Shown here: in pieces, positions 7,659 to 15,167 of the stretch
Numbering within the stretch: the first letter of the stretch is position 1
Layout: every line of letters starts with the position of its first letter
DNA from: Pseudomonadota bacterium
GTDB lineage: Bacteria > Pseudomonadota > Alphaproteobacteria > Caulobacterales > Caulobacteraceae
Assembly (NCBI GenBank): GCA_023434015.1
Contig: JAEYTM010000182.1
Span: 1 to 23,453, forward strand
DNA length: 23,453 nt
Direction: 5' to 3'
The notes under the pieces: model-generated
Databases searched by the model: none
Told to the model about the DNA's origin: nothing
Seen by the model: the letters and a program-made list of their open reading frames with translations, nothing else
Program-made: the position numbers and the translations under genes

Positions 7659-9065
7659 TCAGCGGCGGGGGGCGTGGGCGAGGCGCAGGATGTTCGCCGC
7701 GCCGGGCGAGCCCATCGGCAGGCCCGCCAGGATCAGCACCCGATCCCCCGGTCTGGCGAGGCCGGTGCTCAGCGCCAGGTCGGTGGCCAGCTTCGGCATG
7801 TCCTCAGGGTCGAGGATGTCGGGAACCACCCGCGGCTCGACGCCCCAGGCCAGGGCGAGGCGCCGGGAGGTCGACAGGTTCGGCGTCAGAGCCAGGGTCG
7901 TCTGCAAGGGCCGCTCCCGCGCCAGCCGCAGCGCCGTCTGGCCCGTGGCGGTAAAGGCGGCCAGGCAGGCGATGGTGGTGCTTTCCGCTGCGCGGAAGGC
8001 GGCCACGACGAGGGCGTCGGAATCCTCCAGCGAATGTTCGGCGCGCATCAGTTCGGGCCAGCCCGGATCGCTCTCAACCCGTGTGATGATACGGTCCATG
8101 ATCGTGACGGCTTCCAGCGGATAGTCGCCAGCGGCGGTCTCGGCCGACAGCATCACCGCATCCGCGCCTTCGTAGACCGCGCCGGCCACGTCGGAGGCTT
8201 CCGCCCGCGTCGGCGTCGGCGCGCTGATCATCGATTCCAGCATCTGGGTGGCGACGATCACCGGGATGCCGCGCATCCGGGCGGCCCGGATGAGCTGCTT
8301 CTGGGCGACCGGCACGTCTTCCGGCGCGAGTTCGACGCCCAGGTCGCCGCGGGCGACCATCACCGCCTCGGACAGGTCAAGGATCTCGTCGAGGCTTTCC
8401 AGCGCCGCCGGCTTTTCGATCTTCGCCAACACCCCCGCGCGGCCTTCCACCAGCCGCCGCAGCTCGGCCATGTCCGAGGCCCGCTGCACGAACGAGAGCG
8501 CCACCCAGTCGACGCCCTGGCTGAGAGCGAAGGTCAGGTCGCGACGATCCTTGTCGGTCAGGGCCGGGATCGGGATGGTATTGCCGGGAAGGTTCAGTCC
8601 CTTGTGGTTGGACAGCTTCTCGCCGGCCTCGACGATGGTCTCGGCGAAGTCCGGGCCATGCTCGGCGACGCGCAGGCGGACCTTGCCGTCGTCCAGCAGG
8701 ATCAGCGAGCCGGGCCGCAGGGCGGCGAACACCTCGGGATGCGGCGCCCCCACCCGGTTCGCGTCGCCGGGCGCGTCGCTCAGGTCGATGCGGAAGCCCT
8801 GGCCGGCTTTGAGCGCCGCGGAGCCGTCGGCGAACCTGCCCAGCCGCAGCTTCGGACCCTGCAGGTCCGCGAGCACCGCGAGGGGGCGCCCGACCGCCGC
8901 CTCGGCCTCGCGCACTCTCTGGATGTTGGCGGCGTGGTCCGCATGGGCCCCGTGGCTGAAATTCACCCGGAAAACATCCGCGCCGGCCAGGGCCAGCTCC
9001 TTCACGCGGTCGCGGCTGGCGGGACCCAGGGTCGCCACAATACGGGCGCGTCGCGCGCGGATCAT
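7659..9065 (-). CDS. pyk: Pyruvate kinase
   Basis: 468 aa with ATG 9065 (MIRARRARIVATLGPAS); upstream in-frame residues are not family-like. It converts phosphoenolpyruvate and ADP to pyruvate and ATP, the last step of the lower pathway fed by KDPG cleavage. Visible parts: RVNFSHGAHADHAANI; the B domain after KLRLGRFADG; LLDDGKVRL; IPALTDKDRRDLTFAL; the catalytic Lys and metal-binding Glu in VLAKIEKPAALE; MVARGDLGVELA; and VIVATQMLESMI. The C-terminal domain lacks an obvious fructose 1,6-bisphosphate loop, as far as I can judge. The ribosome site is weak (GGATG). It is the first gene of a probable pyk-pgl-edd-glk operon and diverges from the GH15 gene. Confidence 0.95.
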   Translation of the reverse strand: MIRARRARIVATLGPASRDRVKELALAGADVFRVNFSHGAHADHAANIQRVREAEAAVGRPLAVLADLQGPKLRLGRFADGSAALKAGQGFRIDLSDAPGDANRVGAPHPEVFAALRPGSLILLDDGKVRLRVAEHGPDFAETIVEAGEKLSNHKGLNLPGNTIPIPALTDKDRRDLTFALSQGVDWVALSFVQRASDMAELRRLVEGRAGVLAKIEKPAALESLDEILDLSEAVMVARGDLGVELAPEDVPVAQKQLIRAARMRGIPVIVATQMLESMISAPTPTRAEASDVAGAVYEGADAVMLSAETAAGDYPLEAVTIMDRIITRVESDPGWPELMRAEHSLEDSDALVVAAFRAAESTTIACLAAFTATGQTALRLARERPLQTTLALTPNLSTSRRLALAWGVEPRVVPDILDPEDMPKLATDLALSTGLARPGDRVLILAGLPMGSPGAANILRLAHAPRR

Positions 9066-9221
9066 CCGGTTATCATCCGTTGTTCTGTTGGGGCGGGTGG
9101 GCGAAACGCGGAACGACTCGCTGGCCACCGGAGCCAACCCCATCAAAGTACGTTTAGCTCCGAAGCGGAAGGGGGCGCCGCGACCCATGATCGTTCGCCC
9201 ATATCGACGAGAAGAGGCCTC
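9066..9221. promoter_or_regulatory. Divergent intergenic region between pyk and the GH15 gene
   Basis: 156 bases that must contain the promoters of the pyk-pgl-edd-glk run (minus) and of the GH15 gene (plus). I see no convincing -35/-10 pair or named operator by eye. Confidence 0.4.
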
Positions 9222-9223
9222 TT
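9212..9223. promoter_or_regulatory. 12-base perfect palindrome covering the GH15 ribosome site and TTG start
   Basis: AAGAGG (9212-9217) is followed directly by its reverse complement CCTCTT (9218-9223). AAGAGG is the only Shine-Dalgarno-like sequence for the gene, and the second half includes the first two bases of the TTG start codon. The palindrome may act as a protein site on DNA. As RNA it cannot close a tight hairpin without a loop. Confidence 0.45.
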
Positions 9224-11096
9224 GAACCAGTCCCTCGACCTGTTCCCGATCGGCAACTGCACCGCCAGCGCGCTCATCGACCGGGACGGACGATTCGTCT
9301 GGGCCTGCGTGCCACGCGTCGATGGCGATCCGGTGTTCTGCGCCCTGCTCGGCGGGGGCGATCCCCGGGACGATACGGCCCAGGGCCTTTGGGACATCGT
9401 CGTCGAGACCGCGGTCGAGACCCGGCAGGCCTATCTGCGCAACACCCCGATCCTACGCACCGAGGTCACCGACGCGACCGGCGCGGCGCTCGAGATCATC
9501 GACTTCTGCCCCCGCTACCGCCAGTTCGGACGGGTCTACCGGCCACTGGCCTTCATCCGCCTAGTCCGGCCGCTGAGGGGAACGCCGCGGATCACCATCC
9601 GCCTGCGCGCCATGACCGGATACGGCGAGCGGCCGGCGCCGACCACGGTCGGCTCCAACCACATCCGCTACGTCGGGGCCGAGGCGACCCTGCGGCTGAC
9701 CACCGACGCGCCGGTCAGCCACATCCAGGCGGAGCGGACGTTCAGGCTGGAAGAGCCGATCGCCATGTTCCTCGGCCCCGACGAAGGTTTCGGGGCAGAC
9801 GTCGCCACCACCACCGCGCGGATGCTGCGCGAAACCACCGACTACTGGCGAAGCTGGGTGCGCACCCTGGCCGTGCCGCTGGAGTGGCAGGAGGCCGTGA
9901 TCCGCGCGGCGATCACCCTGAAGCTCTGCGCCTATGAGGAGACGGGCGCGATCGTCGCGGCCCTGACCACCTCCCTGCCCGAGCATTTGGCGGCCTCCGG
10001 GGCCGGCCGCAACTGGGACTACCGGTACTGCTGGCTGCGCGACGCCTATTACGTCGTCCAGGCGCTGAACCGCCTCGGCGCCGCGGACATGCTGGAGAAC
10101 TACCTCTCCTATCTGCGAAACCTGATCGACCAGGCGGGCCAGGGAGAGCCGGCCGCGGTCCTGCCCAACCAGGGCGCGGGCGCGACGGCGAGGGTCGATC
10201 CGGCCCGCGCCGGCCACGTCCAGCCGGTCTATGGCGTCGGGCTCGAGCCGGTGCTCACCGAATGGATCGCGCCGCACCTGCCCGGCTATCGCGGCATCGG
10301 CCCGGTGCGCATCGGCAACCAGGCGCATGAACACCTGCAGCACGACGTCTACGGCCAGATCGTGCTGTCCACCGTCCAAGCCTTCTTCGACGAGCGGCTG
10401 TTCCGGCCGGCGACGGCCGACGACTTCCGGGCCCTCGAGCCGGTCGGCGAGCGGGCCTTCGAACTGCACGACAAGCCCGACGCCAGTCTGTGGGAGTTCC
10501 GCGGCCGCGAGGCGGTGCACACCTATTCGTCCGTGATGTGCTGGGCCGCCTGCGACCGGCTGGGCAACGCCGCCGCCCAATTGGGCCTCGCCGACCGCGC
10601 CGACTACTGGAACGACCGCGCCGCCCAGGTGCGCCGGACCATCGAGACCTGCGCCTGGAACGCGGACCTGGGGCGCTACGCCGCGACCTTCGGGGGCGAC
10701 GAACTGGACGCCTCGCTGCTGCAGATGGTCGACGTGCGCTTCTGCTCGCCCGACGACCCCCGCATGGCCGCCACCATGAAGGCGGTGGAGGAAGGCCTGC
10801 GCCGCGGCCCGTTCATGCTGCGCTACGCCAATCCGGACGACTTCGGCACCCCGCAGACGGCGTTCAACTTCTGCACCTTCTGGCTGATCGAGGCCCTGCA
10901 CCTGTCGGGGCGCACCGAGGAGGCGCGCGACCTGTTCGAAGAGATGCTGGGTCGTCGCACCGCCGCGGGCCTGCTGTCGGAGGACATCACCTTCGATGGC
11001 GGCGAGCTGTGGGGAAACTACCCGCAGACCTACTCCCTAGTCGGGCTGATCAACTGCGCAGGCCTGCTCAGCCGGCCGTGGACCAGCGTGCGCTGA
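9222..11096 (+). CDS. Glycoside hydrolase family 15 (glucoamylase/trehalase-like)
   Basis: 624 aa with a TTG start at 9222. It begins LNQSLDLFPIGNCTASALID, the usual GH15 N-terminus; no ATG or GTG is in frame nearby. An N-terminal beta-sandwich-like region (about 1-240) precedes the (alpha/alpha)6 barrel. Motifs: SGAGRNWDYRYCWLRDAYYV (from residue ~259), SLWEFRGREAVHTYSSVMCW with likely acid Glu425, and GLLSEDITFDGGELWGNYPQ with likely base Glu587. The family includes glucoamylases, glucodextranases and trehalases. The nearby otsBA and glk make trehalose cleavage to glucose an attractive but unproven role. No signal peptide is seen, so it should act in the cytoplasm. The SD spacing is short and the start is embedded in a palindrome. 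Confidence 0.93.
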   Translation: MNQSLDLFPIGNCTASALIDRDGRFVWACVPRVDGDPVFCALLGGGDPRDDTAQGLWDIVVETAVETRQAYLRNTPILRTEVTDATGAALEIIDFCPRYRQFGRVYRPLAFIRLVRPLRGTPRITIRLRAMTGYGERPAPTTVGSNHIRYVGAEATLRLTTDAPVSHIQAERTFRLEEPIAMFLGPDEGFGADVATTTARMLRETTDYWRSWVRTLAVPLEWQEAVIRAAITLKLCAYEETGAIVAALTTSLPEHLAASGAGRNWDYRYCWLRDAYYVVQALNRLGAADMLENYLSYLRNLIDQAGQGEPAAVLPNQGAGATARVDPARAGHVQPVYGVGLEPVLTEWIAPHLPGYRGIGPVRIGNQAHEHLQHDVYGQIVLSTVQAFFDERLFRPATADDFRALEPVGERAFELHDKPDASLWEFRGREAVHTYSSVMCWAACDRLGNAAAQLGLADRADYWNDRAAQVRRTIETCAWNADLGRYAATFGGDELDASLLQMVDVRFCSPDDPRMAATMKAVEEGLRRGPFMLRYANPDDFGTPQTAFNFCTFWLIEALHLSGRTEEARDLFEEMLGRRTAAGLLSEDITFDGGELWGNYPQTYSLVGLINCAGLLSRPWTSVR

Positions 11097-11130
11097 GGGA
11101 ACCGCCGGCCGCGCTGGCGATTGCTGCGGT

Positions 11131-11397
11131 ATGACCGACTATTCGCAAGGCCATGGCGGCGCCGAGGAGCTCCGCGTGGCGGCGCGGGCCGCGGACGCCC
11201 TGATCAGCCGCCTTGAGGAGCTCGTCGCCGACCACCTGTCGCGCGGCGAGGCGCTCGACGAGAAGGCCGCCTTCTACGAGATCGTCGAGGCCCTGGAGAC
11301 GGCGCCTGAGATCATCCCCCTGCGCATGGCGCTGGGCGAGGATCCCAGCCGTTTCGGCGAGCCGAACCCGATGGCTTCCGGCGGCAATACGGGCTGA
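11131..11397 (+). CDS. Small hypothetical protein, 88 aa
   Basis: I do not recognise it. It is acidic and mostly helical in appearance (ADALISRLEELVADHLSRGE, then LDEKAAFYEIVEALETAPEI), with no membrane segment or signal. It follows the GH15 gene after 34 bases on the same strand and ends one base short of the convergent zwf stop codon, so it fills the gap exactly. The ribosome site is weak. The helical pattern and compact fit favour a real gene; its function is unknown. Confidence 0.6.
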   Translation: MTDYSQGHGGAEELRVAARAADALISRLEELVADHLSRGEALDEKAAFYEIVEALETAPEIIPLRMALGEDPSRFGEPNPMASGGNTG

Positions 11398-11398
11398 C

Positions 11399-12862
11399 CT
11401 AGTCGTACCAGGCCCGGCCGGCGCGCTCGATGAGGGCGAAGGCTCCCGCCGGCCCCCAGCTTCCTGCCGAATAAGGCTTGGGCGTCAGGCCCGCCTCGGC
11501 CCAGGCGTCGGCGACGCCGTCCACCCACCGCCAGGCTTCCTCGACCTCGTCGCGGCGCACGAACAGGGTGGAATTGCCGTTGATGGCGTCGAGCAGCAGC
11601 CGCTCGTAGGCGATCCGCCGCCGCGCGCCGGGGCCCGAATAGGCCCGCAGCAGCGACAACGACAGCGGCAGCGACTGCAGCCGCATGCCCTCCTGCCGCA
11701 GCCCCGGGGCCTTGTTCATCAGCAGCAGCTCGATGTCCTCGTCGGGCTGCAGGTCAATGACCAGCCGGTTGGCGACAAGGTCCTCGGTGCTGGCCGTCCC
11801 GAAGATCGAGTGCGGCACCGGCTTGAACTGGATGGCGATCTGGGTCCGCCGCTCGGGCAGCCGCTTGCCGGTGCGCAGGAAGAACGGCACGCCCGCCCAG
11901 CGCCAGTTGTCGATGTCGGCCCTCAGGGCGACGAAGGTCTCGGTTCCGCTCGCCTGGCCCCGCTCCTGCTCGTAGCCGGCGACCGATTTACCGCCCACCA
12001 CGCCCGGCGTGTACTGGCCGCGGATGCTGGCGGTGGTGGCGTCGGCGCGGCTGAACCGTCGCAGCGAACGGAGCACCTTCACCTTCTCGTTGCGCACCGA
12101 GTCCGGCTCCATGTCGGCCGGGGGCTCCATGGCGACCAGGCACAGCAACTGGAGCATGTGATTCTGCGCCATGTCCCGCAGTGCGCCGTACTCGTCATAG
12201 TAGGGCCAGCGATCGCCGACCCCTTCGGTCTCGGCCACGGTGATCTGCACGTGGTCGATGGTCAGGTTGTTCCACAGCGGCTCGAACAGGGTGTTGGCGA
12301 ACCGGAGCGCCAGTAGGTTCTGGACCGTCTCCTTGCCGAGGTAGTGGTCGATCCGGAAGATGCGCTCCTCGGCGAACACCGCCCCGACCGCGACGTTGAT
12401 GGTCTTGGAGCTTTCCAGGTCCCGGCCGATCGGCTTTTCCAGCACGATACGGGTCTCGTCGGTCGCCAGCCCGGCGCCGGCGAGGGCCACGCAGACCCGC
12501 CCGTACAGGCTGGGCGACAGGGCCATGTAGAAGATCGGCCGGCTGGCCCCGCCCAGCGCCGGCCTCAGCGCCGCGACGCCCTCGGCCGTGGTCGCGTCGG
12601 CGGCCACATAGTCCAGGCGCTGGGCGAACCTTCTCCAGGCCTTGTCGTCGAGGCCCTCGGGCCGGGCGGCGAGATCGGCCCGCACCTCCTCGACGAAGGC
12701 CTCGCGGCTGAAGTCGCTGCGGGCCGTGGCGACCACCTTGAATCCGGCCGGCAAAAAGCCGTCAGCGTCCAGGAAATAGAGGGACGGCAGCAGCATCCGC
12801 CGCGCGAGGTCTCCCGCGCCGCCAAACAGCACAATCGCGTCCGCCTGAGGCGTTCCGGCCAT
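11399..12862 (-). CDS. zwf: Glucose-6-phosphate 1-dehydrogenase
   Basis: 487 aa, the normal length. It oxidises glucose 6-phosphate with NAD(P)+ to 6-phosphogluconolactone, the substrate of Pgl. The N-terminal dinucleotide fold shows IVLFGGAGDLARRMLLPSLY (G-x-x-G-D-L-A). The active-site motif RIDHYLGKETVQNLLALRFA begins at Arg170. The start ATG 12862 has GGAAGG five bases upstream. In Caulobacter the usual order is zwf-pgl-edd-glk. Here zwf is alone on the minus strand, with GH15 and a small gene on the opposite strand and pyk in between, so it needs its own promoter. It diverges from otsB. Confidence 0.97.
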   Translation of the reverse strand: MAGTPQADAIVLFGGAGDLARRMLLPSLYFLDADGFLPAGFKVVATARSDFSREAFVEEVRADLAARPEGLDDKAWRRFAQRLDYVAADATTAEGVAALRPALGGASRPIFYMALSPSLYGRVCVALAGAGLATDETRIVLEKPIGRDLESSKTINVAVGAVFAEERIFRIDHYLGKETVQNLLALRFANTLFEPLWNNLTIDHVQITVAETEGVGDRWPYYDEYGALRDMAQNHMLQLLCLVAMEPPADMEPDSVRNEKVKVLRSLRRFSRADATTASIRGQYTPGVVGGKSVAGYEQERGQASGTETFVALRADIDNWRWAGVPFFLRTGKRLPERRTQIAIQFKPVPHSIFGTASTEDLVANRLVIDLQPDEDIELLLMNKAPGLRQEGMRLQSLPLSLSLLRAYSGPGARRRIAYERLLLDAINGNSTLFVRRDEVEEAWRWVDGVADAWAEAGLTPKPYSAGSWGPAGAFALIERAGRAWYD

Positions 12863-13000
12863 CTTGCCTTCCTGGGGTTGAGTCGGAGGTCCGCCATAGC
12901 GCGGGCTGGCGAGGGCCGCGTCAAGGGCCGCCGATGCTGCATCGCCGCAGAACGCCTGGATCGCTACGCACGCTCGCGCGTTTGATAGGGTCGAGGGGCG
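12863..13000. promoter_or_regulatory. Divergent zwf / otsB intergenic region
   Basis: 138 bases holding the promoters for zwf (minus) and the otsB-otsA-ligD run (plus). No clear sigma-70 pair is visible. AGGG at 12987-12990 and GAGGGG at 12993-12998 are candidate ribosome sites for otsB. Confidence 0.4.
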
Positions 13001-13759
13001 ATGATCTGTATGGCGTTTGACGAATTCCCGACCGGCCTGCCCGCGCCCAAGCCCCTGCGGCTTGGCGAGGCGGCCCTGTTCCTGGATCTAGACGGGACCC
13101 TTGCGCCCATCACCGGGCGGCCACAGGACGTGCAGCCCGATCCGCGGCGCTCCAGCCTGCTGAGTCAGCTGGAGAGCGCCCTGCAAGGTCGGCTGGCGGT
13201 CGTCAGCGGCCGTACGCTGGAAGATGTCGACCGCATCCTGGACCGCCGGGTGACGGCGGTCGCCGCCGTCCATGGCCTCGTGCGGCGCGATCCGGACGAC
13301 AGGCTGCAGGAAACCCCCGCGCACCCGGCGCTGACCGAAGCCGTTCAACGCCTGCACGCCTTCGCCGCGCGCGACCCAGGCCTGATCGTCGAGGAGAAGG
13401 GGCTCAGCGCCACCTTGCACTACCGCCTGGCCGGGGCCCAGGCAGCCGACGCCCGCGCCCTGGCCGAAGACATCGCGGCCACCACCGGTCTGTTCCTCCA
13501 GCGCGGCGACATGGTGGAGGAGTTGCGCACACCGGGGCCCGACAAGGGCGACAGCGTCGCCGCCTTCATGGCCCGACCGCCCTTCGCCGGGTCGACGCCG
13601 GTGTTCGTCGGCGACGACGTCACAGACGAGGACGGGTTCGAGGCCGCCAACGCCCGCGGCGGATATGGCGTCCTGATCGGCCCGCCCCGCGCCACCGCCG
13701 CGAGCTTCCGCCTGGCCGACGTCGATGAGGCGCTCGCGTGGCTGGAGGCCGCCCTGTGA
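13001..13759 (+). CDS. otsB: Trehalose-6-phosphate phosphatase
   Basis: 252 aa HAD-superfamily phosphatase that dephosphorylates trehalose 6-phosphate to trehalose. Motif I is ALFLDLDGTLAPITGRP (nucleophile and acid/base Asp, residues ~28-32). Motif II is LAVVSGRTLEDVDRIL. The cap segment has VHGLVRR. Motif IV is PVFVGDDVTDEDGFEAAN. ATG 13001 is given; an in-frame ATG at 13010 (MAFDEFP) is equally possible because the two candidate ribosome sites suit either one. Its stop overlaps the otsA start as GTGA, so the pair is translationally coupled. Confidence 0.95.
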   Translation: MICMAFDEFPTGLPAPKPLRLGEAALFLDLDGTLAPITGRPQDVQPDPRRSSLLSQLESALQGRLAVVSGRTLEDVDRILDRRVTAVAAVHGLVRRDPDDRLQETPAHPALTEAVQRLHAFAARDPGLIVEEKGLSATLHYRLAGAQAADARALAEDIAATTGLFLQRGDMVEELRTPGPDKGDSVAAFMARPPFAGSTPVFVGDDVTDEDGFEAANARGGYGVLIGPPRATAASFRLADVDEALAWLEAAL

Positions 13760-15156
13760 GCCGGCTGATCGTCGTCTCCAATCGCGTGAACCCGCCCAGC
13801 GGAACGGGGGAGGAGAGCGTGGGCGGCCTGGCCATGGCGCTGGCGGCCTCGCTTCGTGAATATTCCGGCGTCTGGTTCGGATGGAGCGGCAAGGCGCTGC
13901 CGGAGTTTACTGGCCAGATCGCGATGCAAAAGGTCGATGGGGTGACGGTGGCCACCGTCGATCTCGCCGACGCCGACGTCGGAGAATATTACAACGGCTA
14001 CGCCAACAAGACGCTGTGGCCGCTGTTCCACTACCGCTCGGACCTGACCGCCTACGACCGCGCCTATGGCGAGGGCTATGCGCGGGTCAACGCCAGGTTC
14101 GCCGAGACCCTGCGCCCGCTGATCGAGCCAGACGATCTGATCTGGATCCATGACTACCACCTGATCCCTCTGGCGCGGGAGCTGCGCCAGCTGGGCGTCC
14201 GGAACCGGATCGGCTTCTTCCTGCACGTACCCTGGCCCGCCCACCAGCTGGTCACTACCCTGCCGGGCCATCGCAGGCTGGTGGAGGCGATGTTCGACTA
14301 CGACCTCATCGGCTTCCAGACCGCGGAGTATCGGCAGGCCTTCGAAGAGTATGTGCTCGCCGAGGCGGACGGGGAGATTACGGCGCCCGGCCGTCTGAAG
14401 GCGTTCGGCCGCACAGTGCAGGTCGGCGCCTTCCCGATCGGCATAGACGCCGACGAATTCGCCCGCATGCTGAAGTCCCCGCGCGCCCGGCGCATGCGCG
14501 ACCTGATGACCGCGGCGACCGTGTTCCGCCGGCTGATCGTCGGCGTCGACAGGCTGGACTATTCGAAGGGACTTGAGGAGCGCTTCCTCGGCTTCGAGCG
14601 CCTGCTGGCCGACGATCCGGATGTCCGGCGCGAGGTGCTGATGCTGCAGATCGCCCCCGTCAGCCGCGAGGGGGTGGAGGCCTATCAGGAAATCCGCGCC
14701 CGGCTGGACGCCCTGTCGGGCCGGATCAACGGCGAGTACGCCGATATCGACTGGGCGCCGTTCCGCTACGTGAACAAGAACTACCGCCGCGACGAACTGG
14801 CGGGCATCTACGCCGCCGCCCGGGTCGGCCTGGTGACGCCGCTGCGGGATGGGATGAACCTGGTGGCCAAGGAATTCGTCGCCGCCCAGAACCCCGAGGA
14901 CCCCGGCGTCCTGATCCTCTCGCGGTTCGCCGGCGCAGCGCGCCAGCTGGGCGAGGCCCTGCTGGTCAATCCGAACAGCCCGGAAGAGGTCGCCGACGCG
15001 CTGCGGCGCGCCATGGCCATGGACCGGCCGGAGCGAATCCGCCGTTGGAGCGCTCTGTTCGATAACGTCCAGCGCGAGGACGTCACCGCTTGGCGCGACG
15101 ACTTCGTCAATGCGCTGAAAGGCGTGCAGGTGAAGCGAGCCGCGCTGGCAAGCTGA
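13756..15156 (+). CDS. otsA: Trehalose-6-phosphate synthase
   Basis: 466 aa GT20 glycosyltransferase that joins glucose from a nucleotide sugar (commonly UDP-glucose) to glucose 6-phosphate. The start is GTG 13756 (VSRLIVVSNRVNPPSG), overlapping the otsB stop by four bases, with GGAGG at 13743-13747. Visible motifs: SVGGLAMALAASLREYSGVW, WIHDYHLIPLARELRQLG, IGFFLHVPWPAHQLVTTLPG, VGVDRLDYSKGLEERFLGFE, and GLVTPLRDGMNLVAKEFVAA. It uses glucose 6-phosphate, so it competes with zwf next door for the same metabolite. ligD follows after 11 bases. Confidence 0.97.
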   Translation: MSRLIVVSNRVNPPSGTGEESVGGLAMALAASLREYSGVWFGWSGKALPEFTGQIAMQKVDGVTVATVDLADADVGEYYNGYANKTLWPLFHYRSDLTAYDRAYGEGYARVNARFAETLRPLIEPDDLIWIHDYHLIPLARELRQLGVRNRIGFFLHVPWPAHQLVTTLPGHRRLVEAMFDYDLIGFQTAEYRQAFEEYVLAEADGEITAPGRLKAFGRTVQVGAFPIGIDADEFARMLKSPRARRMRDLMTAATVFRRLIVGVDRLDYSKGLEERFLGFERLLADDPDVRREVLMLQIAPVSREGVEAYQEIRARLDALSGRINGEYADIDWAPFRYVNKNYRRDELAGIYAAARVGLVTPLRDGMNLVAKEFVAAQNPEDPGVLILSRFAGAARQLGEALLVNPNSPEEVADALRRAMAMDRPERIRRWSALFDNVQREDVTAWRDDFVNALKGVQVKRAALAS

Positions 15157-15167
15157 GGGATGTCCGC

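Noticed and set aside
7638..9221. Upstream extension of the GH15 frame by ~530 codons
   Set aside because: It is antisense to pyk. The GH15 family N-terminus (LFPIGNCTASALID) begins at the TTG at 9222.
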